DNA of 64,000 nt. Origin: Adiantum capillus-veneris (lineage: Eukaryota; Streptophyta; Polypodiopsida; Polypodiales; Pteridaceae). The stretch's first letter is position 1; each line of letters begins with the position of its first letter. The notes below the pieces were generated by a model. That model was given only the letters and a program-made list of their open reading frames with translations, was not told where the DNA came from and did no database searches. The position numbers and the translations under genes were made by a program. The stretch spans positions 11,243,148 to 11,307,147 of the forward strand of contig CM043968.1 of NCBI GenBank assembly GCA_014529385.2, given 5' to 3'. This document shows positions 11,262 through 22,200 of this stretch, in pieces.

Positions 11262-14200
11262 CAACAATATATCATAAATGCATACTGTAACAATGCTATA
11301 AATGAATTAAGGTTGTTATGGGTGAAAAAGTCTCTTAACAAAAATGCAGGAAAAGAAATATATTTGCCTTCTTCTTTTGTTGGTAGATCAAGGTACATAC
11401 ATCAATTGTACTAAGATCCTATGGCCATTGTGTGCAAAAGGGGAAAACAAGATCGGTATATCACATTTACTTTTAATCCATGTTGGATAGAAATGCAAAA
11501 TGTGTTGTTGCTTTTGTAAACATTGTCCAAACTTATTAAGTAGAGTATTTTGAAAAAGAGAGACCTACCTCATGCACACATTTTATTAATCCTTGCTAAT
11601 AGGCATAAGCCTGCTGAATTTTTTATGATAATTTGGTTTGTGTGGAGTTCCAAAGAAGGAGTTGTTTCTCGATTCATGTGAGATAAAAATTACACTGATT
11701 TTGAGGTATTGTCATAGTTGATGATAATGAAAATCCCACATGTATGAGACAAGATATCTATTTCACGACAAAAGGTATATGACTAGATAATAAATGCATT
11801 GTTCTACATAATCCAGTTGTGTCAATGCATTACAAAGCTCGTATAATGTAAAAATATGATATGTAATGAGTGTGTAAAGTACTTAAATACGTACATATAC
11901 TAGGGACATGATAGAGCTACTATCATAATGCACGATTGAGACGGTTTGTGACGAATTTTATCAAAATCTTTGTAGATGCACGATATACATCTACCTCTAA
12001 GGAAGTGTGGAGAGTTTATGGATTTGACTTGCACAAGGAAAAGCCTTATGGATGTGACAAATAAAATCAAAATCTATCTAGATGCATGATATACATCTAT
12101 CTCTAAGGAAGTGTGGAGGGATTATGGTTTGACTTGCACAAGGAAAAGCCTTATATGTAGCGATTGCAAGTTCCAATGCAAAACCCTATAAAATCTCAAG
12201 GTTAAAATTATTTGAATGATGAAGCTCGCAACAAAAGGAATATTATGCTAACAAAGTGGTTTCTCTCCAATAAGACACATCTAACTGGAAATATTTTAAT
12301 CCCTAAATTGTTGGATGGAGCGAGAAAACAAGTACTTGTGTTGAACTTATGTACAATATTGTTCCACATTTTTTTGATATTTATTATTTGCATATGATGT
12401 TTGGTTTCTACATGGGATGTACATCGTTTGAGGATCTTCGTGCTTTTAATGGTTTTGTCCATGCAACTTACAAAGATGCTTGCAATGCTAGAGGACTTTT
12501 GCATGGTGATGAGGAATGGACATGTGTTTGGATGAAGCTTCCATTATGCAAAGTACAACACATTTGCATCAACTCTTTGCTGTCATATTGGTGTTTTGTA
12601 TGGCAATGTCTCCATAGACCACATGGGAGAGATTTTTCATAGATATGCAGGGAAACTACTACGTATGCATGATGAGCTTGTTTAATTTAACTTGTAAAAG
12701 CATCAAGCACTAGCAAACTTAGAAAGCTTTCTCAAGCTACGTGAAAAGAGATTATATGAATTCCCAATGCTGCTTAAAGTTGATCAGTTGCAACAAGTAA
12801 TGTTTAAAAATACTTTGTTGGGATAAGAGACCATGTTTGATGAAAATGAGCAAATGAGTGTTTTAATTTTCATGGAAAGATTATTGAACTTATCATGTGA
12901 TATTCCCAATGCCCAGGTCACTAGCCTGCTAGCGTCCTCCTTGAGCCTTTCAATAAAAAAATGGATTGCGATGTGTCACCATTCTAGGTGTCTGTATATT
13001 TTCTAGATCGGTCCACATCATGCCACCTCCGGTTGGTTGTAAATAAGGTGTGGGCGTCGGGATTAACCGACAAATCATAATCAGTATGAAGCTTTCAAAA
13101 GAGTATCACAAGCTATCGATGAGAATATTGAAGCTATATTCTTCCTAGATGGTCAAGTTGGAGTAGGGAAGACAATTCTTTGAGTTCTTGGATCCGAGGC
13201 CAAAATACGATTCAAAATACCAATAAAACTCATGAAAGGATCCACTTGTAATATCATAGCCAATAGCACTTGTGTAGAGATGTCAAATAAAACATCACTG
13301 ATTGCTTTTGGATGAGGCTCCAATGATACACAAATATTCTTTTGAGGCCCTCAATAAACAGTGCAAAATGATAGTTTTGAGGAAAAATATTAATGTGGAA
13401 AATTTGACGGATTTTGTCGAGTGTTTGGATATCGTGAAGATATAGTAAGTCCCCCTTTTTGTGTCTCAAAGAAAACATGCAATTGGTGAACATGACTACT
13501 GGTAAAAATGAGAGGGATTTTGGAGAATGGGTACTTGCACTTTGTAATGGAGATGTTTGAAGCAAATGAAGCAAGCAATGATGTGAGGTTAACCACCTCT
13601 TTTACATAGAAGTTGCATACAATCCTAATTAAATTCATATGTGCAGATCCTTCTCATGTAGACAACTTTTTAATATTTTCTAACTAGGGTGGTATACTTG
13701 CAGTAAGAAACAAGGAATTGACATGATAAAAAGTTTGGAATTGTGCAAAAGCAATGGACATTGCAAGGACTGCTTAACCGCTCACTCGAGATGTGCCCCG
13801 GAAAGTCATCACTTATATACACTTGAGTTTTTGAATAGTATGGATGTTCAAGTTGCAACTAAATGAAACTCCTCCTATTAGTTGCTCCAAAATTTGGATC
13901 TGAGGCATGGTCTATGTGATGTAATTTAGCTTTTGTGCAAACAACCGTATCATAGAGCAATTGAGACCAAAATTATCATAGGAAAAAATGTTGAAAACAG
14001 AGTGCTTGTACCAAAAGATTGATTTTTTACTGTAAAGCTCCTTAGGATTACCATTTTAAATGAAATGCAATCATTTTTCAACGACTCTTACTTCTAGAAT
14101 GACTATCAATGAAGCACAATGACAAACGCTTGACATTCTAGGACTATACTTACAATTTGGCCATGGACAATTCAATGTGTCTTTGTCACATGTTAGATCA

Positions 14201-14338
14201 TCATCATGAATCAAAGTTGCAGTAGGTGATAAGCATACATAGAGTCAACACAAAGCTATCATACTTGCTACAAATATTCCCAACATTGTCTCTACAAATA
14301 AGTTATGTGAAAAGCTAATACAAGGAATTGAGCTATGA
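11257..14338 (+). pseudogene. Helitron Rep-helicase, 5'-truncated and broken
   Basis: Rolling-circle transposon protein (HUH nuclease plus PIF1-type helicase) in many short frames. In order: LQQYIINAY (11260s), LPSSFVGRSRYIHQLY (about 11366-11413), DPMAIVCKRGK and ITFTFNP (11418-11480), and the HUH motif PHAHILL (11568-11588). Then come LDNKCIVLHNPVVSM (about 11783), GHDRATI (about 11905), DARYTSTSKEVWRVYGFDLH (about 11974) and TSFEDLRAFNGFVH (about 12422). The helicase part has Walker A GQVGVGKT (about 13152), Walker B LLDEAPMIHK (about 13305), NLDLRHGLCD and GKNVENRVLVPK, and ends with MTINEAQ...FGHGQFNVSLSHV (about 14100-14195). These blocks follow the canonical Helitron order. At least ten stops or shifts make it dead. 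I could not fix the TC and CTRR termini. Confidence 0.85.
11961..12156 (+). repeat. Tandem duplication of about 106 bp inside the Helitron
   Basis: Two copies (from 11961 and from 12067), each coding the Helitron DARY...GFDLHKEKP segment, lie head to tail. They differ at several bases, so the duplication is old. It repeats a conserved linker between the Rep and helicase domains and adds to the disruption of the reading frame. Confidence 0.8.
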
Positions 14339-15176
14339 CTTTCAATAGTATCTACTTTGCTTCATTTCTTTGTTACGTATTACAAGATGGATCGACGTCA
14401 TGCAATCTCCTATGTTTTTGGCGAGCCACTCGAGTTTGTTCACTGTAACTTTATTTAGTCATTTTTGCAATTAATTGGATGACTACCTATGCATTAAATC
14501 TAGTGTTACCTCGTTAGAGAGGACATACATCAACGCATACATTGATCGAAGTCTTGGATAACTCTTGTGCTATATAGTAAGACAATGTTTACAAGTGCTT
14601 GAACCTATAGTAAGACAATGTTTACAAGTGCTTGAACCTATAGTAGCACATTGAACTAGTCCTTTTGGTTTTTGTTTCTCGACAGCATAGCTATCTCCAC
14701 ATGTGCTAAAGAGTTTTACCAAACACACTTAGCATGTTTTTCCGAGCAAAGTAAATATCAAACAAATCCACTGAAGAAAATAATGGCAAGCCACGTAGAT
14801 TACAAGAAGTGTTTAAGTAAAATAACTCTCAAATGCAGACAAAGTCACAAGTATGCAAAAGAGGATTTCGACGATGTTGATGCATTGGGGTGAGAATAGG
14901 TTTCCCAAATGACTAATATAAAGATTTTACTAGCATTAGTAGGTGATCATAAAGGTCTTTCCAAAAGCCATTTATTCTCGGCAACCATAATCTTTATGTT
15001 TGGGAGAGTCAAACATGTATGTAAAAAATAATGAGGTAGGTGAGGTATTGTGCAATTAATCTTACTAAAAAATAATTGACATGTTTAGCAGGTTTATCAT
15101 GACATTACCCAAATAAAAATATGAGCCAATTGATAGTTAGGCTTCTGCACATTCAATGTAAGCCACTAGAGATAAC
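14339..15176. other. No gene recognised; holds a 33-bp tandem duplication
   Basis: AT-rich. An open frame of 73 codons at 14672-14893 has no motif. At 14573-14638 a 33-nt unit (starting tatagtaagacaatg) is present twice with no mismatch seen. The end of the Helitron may lie here but cannot be placed. Confidence 0.4.
14573..14638. repeat. 33-bp direct tandem repeat, two copies
   Basis: The unit at 14573-14605 is repeated at 14606-14638, and a partial third copy (tatagta) follows. The copies look identical, which suggests a recent slippage or duplication event. Confidence 0.85.
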
Positions 15177-15607
15177 TCAATTCCTTTGTGGACCTTGAAA
15201 TCCACCAGGTTGTGGCTTTCCAAAGTTTGCACCAGCAGGAAGAGCCTCCTGCTTGACAGCTCTTGGAAGATGTCCCACGGTGAGGTGCTGCAGCAGATCC
15301 ATTGTCTCCTTGTTAGCCTCGATGATATATGTCTTAATAGCGCTTTCCTCAGAAAAAATCCATTTGCCTCTCCCACTCTTCTTCTTCCAACTTTAGAGAG
15401 ATCCCTCACAGGTGCTCTCTTGAGTCACTTCGTCAAATGAGTCACAAATCTTGCAATCTTGTTGCACAGACGCCTGGAAGGAATGATGGCCACTTCCTCG
15501 GTGTTCTTCTTGTTGGTCTAGAAATACAGGCTCATACAAGAGTAATATCTCTTGATCATGACTCAGCTAGAAGCTTTCTTCATGGTCTTGGTTCTAACAC
15601 GCCCTAT
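15177..15607 (-). pseudogene. Ribosomal protein eS17 (RPS17) pseudogene
   Basis: Decayed copy of a small-subunit ribosomal protein gene. Read on the minus strand from 15607 it begins (ATA in place of ATG) with GRVRTKTMKKAS, then a stop, then [32 protein letters not shown] and APVRDLS. In another frame it continues KLEEEEWERQMDFF, then after a shift EESAIKTYIIEANKETMDLL, and ends near a TGA at 15179-15177. These match plant eS17 (RTKTVKK, EVAIIPSKRLRNKIAG, GISLKLQEEERERRMDF, DKETMDLL). The span of about 143 codons fits the family (about 140 aa), with no introns. The lost start, at least three stops and one or more frameshifts show it is inactive. It may be a processed copy, but no poly-A tail or target duplication was seen, and some plant RPS17 genes are intronless anyway. 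Confidence 0.8.
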
Positions 15608-16269
15608 TTTGGGAGACAAAGTGGGTGATCTCACCTATTCCATGCTACGCTTCCTTGAGACACAGAGAGTAGAGAGTCAAAGATATATATATATATAAAG
15701 AGAGAGAGAGAGGGAGAGGGGTTAATTCGGTATGTTGGTGATGGTGGGTATGTTCTCTCACTTTTGTGCCATAGCCTTACACTTGTTGTCCACCGTCGAT
15801 CTCTCTCAAGGACATAGCAAGAATTGACAAAGTGCTTAGGCGTCAATGAGCATACATGCAAGATAGGTGGCCGACGAGTTTGCCCATTTGGCCATGGAAC
15901 CTCCAAATAGCAATCAACTCGTTTGTTGCCCACCTCTGGATCTCTACAATATACATGATGGGGGGTTGTGGGAGGAAAGGTTGCATGCAGCCAAGTATTT
16001 AGAGACACAAGGAGATTCCCTTTATGAAGGAGGCGTCTCTAGAGAGTACTCACATAAAAAGGCACACAATTGAGTATTCCATACCTTCACCCATTGGTTC
16101 TCTAGCAGACACAATTCTAAAACTATTGGAATCATAAAACACATTGTGTATTAATGTGGGATCTATACTCAAAGATGGCTCTGTTTATGATAAAAGGAGC
16201 CGAAAAATTCTCTATACAATAGATACTTGGGGTATATCTACTATACAAGAATGTTTCGATTATCAATTA

Positions 16270-16303
<34 letters not shown>

Positions 16304-16682
16304 TGCAACAGCTACCAATGGTCAAGCAAAGATAATGGAGATGCACAATTAGCTGGTGAAAGAATGAATATAATATTCATATCTTAAGCGTAGATGATCT
16401 AATATTATAGAAGTATTGATAGGAGGGGGCACCGGCTCCATTGACTCTAGCCTCCTCAAAAGCGATCAAGAGTTCCACTCACCAATATCAAGACTCTATG
16501 CTTGAAGATTGTAATTACTCTTAATATATTGCATATTCATAACAATAGAAGGTGAAATTTTGTAGGAAATCATTCTCATCATCTTTCAGTGCTACCAATG
16601 CAAATGGTAGCTTAGATTCCATAATTCTTTCTTGTAGTTGATAGCACTCCACCTCCTCCTCTAGCCCACCACCATTATCTAC
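15608..16682. other. No gene recognised; GA microsatellites
   Basis: Flanks the eS17 copy on its 5' side. It holds a (TA)n/(GA)n patch at about 15683-15720 and a (GA)n run at about 16269-16303. Open frames here lack motifs. The sequence from 16683 onward belongs to a retrotransposon. Confidence 0.4.
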
Positions 16683-17219
16683 GTTCGCGGAATAAAGGGA
16701 GTCCCCTATAAATAGTGCTTCCACAAGTCTAGATCATGTAGAACTGCTAAGAGTTCCTTCTCATATATACATGGAACTTGCTCAACAGGGTCGAGCCTTC
16801 GACTTTTGTAGGCTATGGCGTGGAGAAAAACAACTCCAAGGCAGTCATCACATGCATAACATTGGACCTCGAATGGCTTTGAGAGATCCGGAGTGTAAGC
16901 ATAGGTTCAGAGATAAGCTTCTCTTTAAGCTTTTCGAAATCATTGTTCTCCTTGGTGGACCATATATACCTAATGTTTTTCTTTGTTAGGTCATGTAATG
17001 GTCCCACGATTTGTGAGAACTTTTCTCTGAAGCGTCTACAGTATGCACACATACCTATAAAGCTTCTTAGTTCATGCAGATTCCTTGGATTAGGCCATCC
17101 TTTTATTACCTCTAACTTTAATGGGTCCATTTGGATGCCATCTTGAGAGATAACGTGACCTAAATACTGAATCTCTTGTAGGAGAAATTTACTTTTTTTT
17201 CAATTAATATAAAGTTTAT
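16683..17219 (-). pseudogene. Older gypsy element B1, RT/RNase H fragment (left part)
   Basis: Minus-strand fragment of Ty3/gypsy pol. The open part 16813-17130 reads KGWPNPRNLHELRSFIGMCA, the end of the reverse transcriptase domain, followed by RNase H-like residues. It is closely related to element A at 20880-21390, with substitutions, and its left edge (about 16683) is an abrupt truncation inside RNase H. Its right edge at 17219 is the insertion point of element A; the same gene resumes at 26197 after the five-base duplication. Confidence 0.85.
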
Positions 17220-18409
17220 TGTAACATTTAATGGCCTAATAACTTATGTGTAGCGGAAATTAGCATGAACATAGTGGGCATTTCATTAGAATAGATTCCT
17301 AATGAGAATTACAAGAGTGCTTGGGTGGAGAGAGCAACTAAAAGCATAACACCTAGTTAGATAGCATCAACAATACTTTCAAAAGAGAGAGAAATTAAGC
17401 TATTGACAACAGTTGAGGACCGGACTTGCATGGAGCCGGTCCCCCCTCCAAAAGGCTTTTGTATTATGGTTTCTCCCATCAAGAGAGACATTGTACAATA
17501 CAATTCTTTGTGTTCCTTCAAGACTAGCTAGTGCATTGAAGATGAAAGCTTCATGCACTAAGCAAAACACTTAGTAAACACAACTTTAATTATCCCCGTT
17601 CTCAGACCCAAGACCTCACACACCTTCGAAGATGGTGAGAGCTAGCAAGGTATGAGAGTAGATTGAGAGGAAGAAGGAGTATCTTACGAGAAATATGTAC
17701 ATCTCCTCACATAATCACTCATATTAGCATAGCTTAGCTTAGTAATTATCTTGGTAGAGGAGATGGTATGCATTGAAGCTTGGCTCTTGGTTGGATTTGC
17801 ATCCACATGCCAAGAGAGTGTTGATGTAGGCTTCTATCTCACAAGCTTGGAGTAGTTGATGAGTTCTCCATTAAAGCTTGGGAAGAGATAGTCTTCTCTT
17901 TATTCACACATGAGCTTGTGTGAGTGTGTGTGTGATAATGCCTTGCAAAAATCAGCCCCCTCTCTCTCTTGGGCGAGCCCTCTTGCCATTTGCTCTTGAT
18001 GAGCCCTCATTGGCTCTCCCTAAGTCAAGCCAATGACTATTAAGCAGCATAAGTGATAGCCTTCTGACATGTGTCCCCCTTTCCCCTTTTGTGAGAGTTT
18101 TAGGTAATTAAATAATTAAACTAAACTCTCATTGGACCCCTTTGCCTCCTGGCCAATAGGAATCAAGCAAGCCATTGGGCTCCTGAATGCTCATTGGACC
18201 CCTTGGGAGACTGCCCAATGGTCTTCTAGGAGACTTAATTCTCATTGGTTTCTTTTATTAAATGTTTTTAAATTAATTAAACTAGATTTACTCTAGCTTA
18301 ATTCTCATTGGTCCACTTCAAGGGTCATCCAATAGAAACTGGGCACACCTTGTGGGCATCTGGCCTAGGGAGCTGACATGTGTCCCTCATTCCCTTTGTG
18401 TAAAGGGAG

Positions 18410-18476
<67 letters not shown>

Positions 18477-18855
18477 CTTTCTCTCTCATCCCCTAGAAGA
18501 AGGGATCGCCCCCTCCCATGTAGGGATATGCATTGACTTTGGAGAGCACACAAAGCATCCAATTCCCCCTAAGCTTTAACCCTTTGGACACAACCTTTGA
18601 ATTTTGGAACCTTAGCATTTTGGAAGTCTTAATGGGCTGAACCTTAGGGTCTTTTTAGCCCATTGTTGCACATGGATCTTTTGCAGATGACCCCCCCTTT
18701 GGATCCCTATTTTCCCTCCTTTGGATCCCTACTGTGGCCGGTCTGCTAGCTTAACCAATATTCTAGCTTTTTCTCCCCTAGCACTTCCCCACATTAAATG
18801 ATCAGTTTAATATGAGAAAATCATTTAGGAGAATTAGATATTGATTATTATGACA
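17220..18855 (-). repeat. Element A 3' LTR
   Basis: 1636 bp, starting TGTAACATTTAATGG and ending TTATTATGACA on the plus strand. It contains a long (GT)n run at 18412-18475. It is near-identical to the LTR at 24564-26196, apart from a handful of substitutions and the GT run length. It would carry the element's promoter and polyadenylation signals. Confidence 0.95.
18412..18475. repeat. (GT)n microsatellite inside an LTR
   Basis: A GT run of 64 nt. The same position in the other A-type LTRs holds runs of about 60 nt (25757-25816) and, on the opposite strand, (CA)n of about 66 nt (31347-31412). B-type LTRs hold much shorter ones. The microsatellite therefore travels with the LTR. Confidence 0.95.
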
Positions 18856-18869
18856 TTACCTCTCTCTTG
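18856..18869 (-). promoter_or_regulatory. Polypurine tract of element A
   Basis: On the minus strand the bases next to the 3' LTR read caagagagaggtaa. This is the purine-rich primer site for plus-strand DNA synthesis in LTR retrotransposons. The same tract borders the LTR ending at 30855. Confidence 0.7.
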
Positions 18870-19210
18870 AAATCATAGTCGTCCTTGACTATGGTGTAGA
18901 GAAGATAAAGCATATTCATGAGTCCTTTTCTTAGCGGGTAGAGGATCCCTATGTTACCCTACGACATCATTCCACAATGGATGACTAGTCCATTTGACGC
19001 TTGAGAGCCTGAGGCTGCCGCAAGCATGTCTGCACATTAGTCCTATCAGTCTTCCATAGTAGAGTGACAAGCTCTACTTGGTGTTTGGGAGACGTCATCT
19101 CCACAAACTTGATCTAAGCATGCATACTACTTCATTTTTGTGCACAATAAAGAAAAAGAGAGTCTTATAAGACAAAAACTTTGTTCATTTTTAACATTTT
19201 GTACATTTGC

Positions 19211-22200
19211 TTACTCTTGGGAAGCATTGTAAGCATTGACAAGGTTTAGGTTATCCTTTAATTGTATGCCTTGCATCCATCTAGCATCTTCAAAAGGATA
19301 ATTCTTAAACTTAATAAGATATCGTTGGATAGTCTTACCGCCTCTTAATACCTTGTCTTCATGTCAGAGAATGGACTCGGGCTGCAGCACCTCCTCTTGG
19401 TCCTCGATCTCCGGTGGGTCTTCAATAGTTGGTTCTTGAGGTGGCTCTCCTTTGTAAGGCTTTAATAGGCTCACATGGAAAGCATTGTGTATGAGCCAAT
19501 GATTGGGCAACTTGAGTTGATAGGCCATCTCATTGATTGTCCTAAGAATCTGGAAGGGACCATAGTACCTTTTTGCTAGTTTAGCATAGTACTTTTGGTG
19601 GCCCGTAGGATTCTTGCCCGTCGTGGGCCTTAATCGAGCCTTGGGAAACTTTAATAAGACCCAATCGTTTTCTTTAAAGGCTTGGGCTCTTCTGTGCTTG
19701 TCAGCAGTAGCCTTTTGCCTTTGCTGTGAGATAGAGATAGCATCCTTAATCTTTTGAAAAGATTCTTGTAGGTCTCGGCTATACTCATCTGCAGCGAAGA
19801 TCTTCCCATGTACCTTAAGTAGCAAGGGACTTTTTGATCTTCCCTCAATTACCTCAGAAGGTGCTTTTCCCATGGAAGTATGTACAGTGTTATTGTAAGC
19901 ATACTCCACTAGGGGTAAGTACTTCTCCCATTGGGATCTTTGATCTACTTCCATTACATAGTCTTTTAGTAGATCGAGAATTGTTATGTTAGCTATTTCA
20001 CTTTGGCCATCTGTTTGTGGATGATAGGCCGAAGAGAAGTTTAGCCTTGTTCCTAAATTCTCAAAGAGACCCTTCCAGAAATTACTGGTCATTCTAGGAT
20101 CTCTATACGACACTATGGACATTGGCAATCCATGGTACTTGAAAATTTGTGAAATGAAGAGGGTTGCCATTTGATGGGCTTTGATAGTCTTTTGACATGT
20201 ATAAAATGAGCTTGTTTACTGAACCTGTCTACTATCGTCCATATTCCCGTATTCCCATGGATAGACTTAGGCAATCCAAAGATAAAATCCATGGATATGC
20301 TCTCCCATGGTGAATTAGGGATTGGCAAGGGTTGAAGCAATCCAAGTTGCTTCCCTCTATCAAATTTTGTCTTTTGGCATACCACACATTTAGAAACATA
20401 CTCTTGTATGTTCACTTTCATGGTAGGCCAATAGAAATATGTTTCAATTGCCTTTAAGGTAGACTGAATCCCTCTATGCCCCGCATAAGGTGGAGCATGA
20501 GATTCATACATTACTTTCTCACGTAGTGAGTTAGTAACGCATATTCTATTGCCATAGAGAAGATAACCATCTTGTAAAGTAAATGGTTCTTCTTTCTTCC
20601 CTAATGCAAGGGCTGAAATCACATCTTTAAAATCGGGATCAATAGCGTACTCATCTATCATTGAAGATAGATCATTGTGAGTTGCTTTGGAAACCGCATT
20701 CACTCTCGGTCGTCTTGAGAGTGCATCAGCAACTTGATTATGCTTGCCAGCAATGTGAGCAATATGAAAATGAAATTGCGAAAGGAAATTAGCCCACCTC
20801 ATTTGTTTGTCGGAGAGCCAAGTCTGCGTCATGAAGTACTTAAGACTTTGGTGATCCGTTCGCAGAATGAAAGGAGTTCCCAATAAATAGTGCTTCCATG
20901 AGTCTAAGGCATGTAGAACTCAAAGAGTTCCTTTTCATATATGCCTAGAGCTTGCTCAACAGGGTCGAGCCTTCGACTCTCATAGCCTATGGCATGCCCT
21001 TCTTGGAGTAAAACAGCTCCAAGGCAATCACCACAAGCATCACATTGGACCTCAAATGGTTTTGAGAGATCCGATAGTGTAAGCACGGGTTGAGAGATAA
21101 GCTTTTCGAAAGCATTGTTCTCTTTAGCAGACCATGTATACCTAATGTTTTTCTTTGTTAGGTCATGTAATGGTCCCGCAATTTGTGAGAACTTTTCTAT
21201 GAAGCGTCTATAGTATGCACACATACCTATAAAGCTTCTTAGTTCATGAAGATTCCTTGGTTTAGGCCATCCTTTTATTACCTCTATCTTTGATGGATCC
21301 ATTTGGATGCCATCTTGAGAGATAATGTGACCTAAATACTGAATCTCTTGCAAGAAAAATTCACTTTTCTTTCGATCAACATAAAGTTTATTCTCTCCTA
21401 AAACTTGAAATATTACCTGGAGGTGTTTCTTGTGTTCCTCCAATGAATTAGAGTAGATGATAATATCATCAAAGAACACTCCAATGAAGGTTCGATGAGG
21501 CCTGAACAGCTTCTCCATCGAGGGGTTGAATGTGGCTGGTGCATTGGTCAAGCCAAAAGGCATGACAATGTATTTGTAAAGACCAAATGTGGAGCGAAAT
21601 GCGGTCTTTACAATGTCTTGATCAACTATCCTTATTTGATGATAGCCACTTTTTAGGTCAATCCTACTGAAGTAGGTCGATCCTTGTAGCTTATCAAATA
21701 GGTCTTCTACCCGTGGAACGGGAAACCTATTCTTGATAGTGATCCTATTTAGTGCTCTATAGTCGACACACATACTATATGTGCCGTCTTTCTTTTGCAC
21801 TAATAGCACTGGTGAGCAAAATGGAGATGAGCTAGGCCTAACCATGCCCTTCTCAACTAACTCATGCACTTGCCGCATAATCTCCTCTTGTTGAGCTTGA
21901 GAAACTCTATAAGGAGGTTTGTTAGGCGGTGAACTTCCTGGAAGAAGTTCAATTGCATGGTCATCATTACCTCGTTTAGGAGGTAGCTCACAAGGGATGT
22001 CGTCAATAAAAACATCTTGAAACCCCTTGAGAAAATTGGATAACTCTAATTCCTTTTGGTTGCTTTTATTTTCTTTTGCTAAAGCATTAGGTTCATTTTG
22101 AGAATCTTTAACAAAAATCATGTACACCAAAATAGAGCTCTTTATTGACTTGTTGAAAGCTGGTGTATGTACAATGGGGATAGTGTTACCCATTTCCTTA

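Noticed and set aside
15631-16008. 125-codon minus-strand frame upstream of the eS17 copy
   Set aside because: Includes a microsatellite and has no motif; probably flanking DNA.
18352-18579. Open frames encoding CVCVCV or HTHTHT runs (also near 25.7, 31.3, 55.6 kb)
   Set aside because: They are translations of (GT)n/(CA)n microsatellites within LTRs or intergenic DNA.
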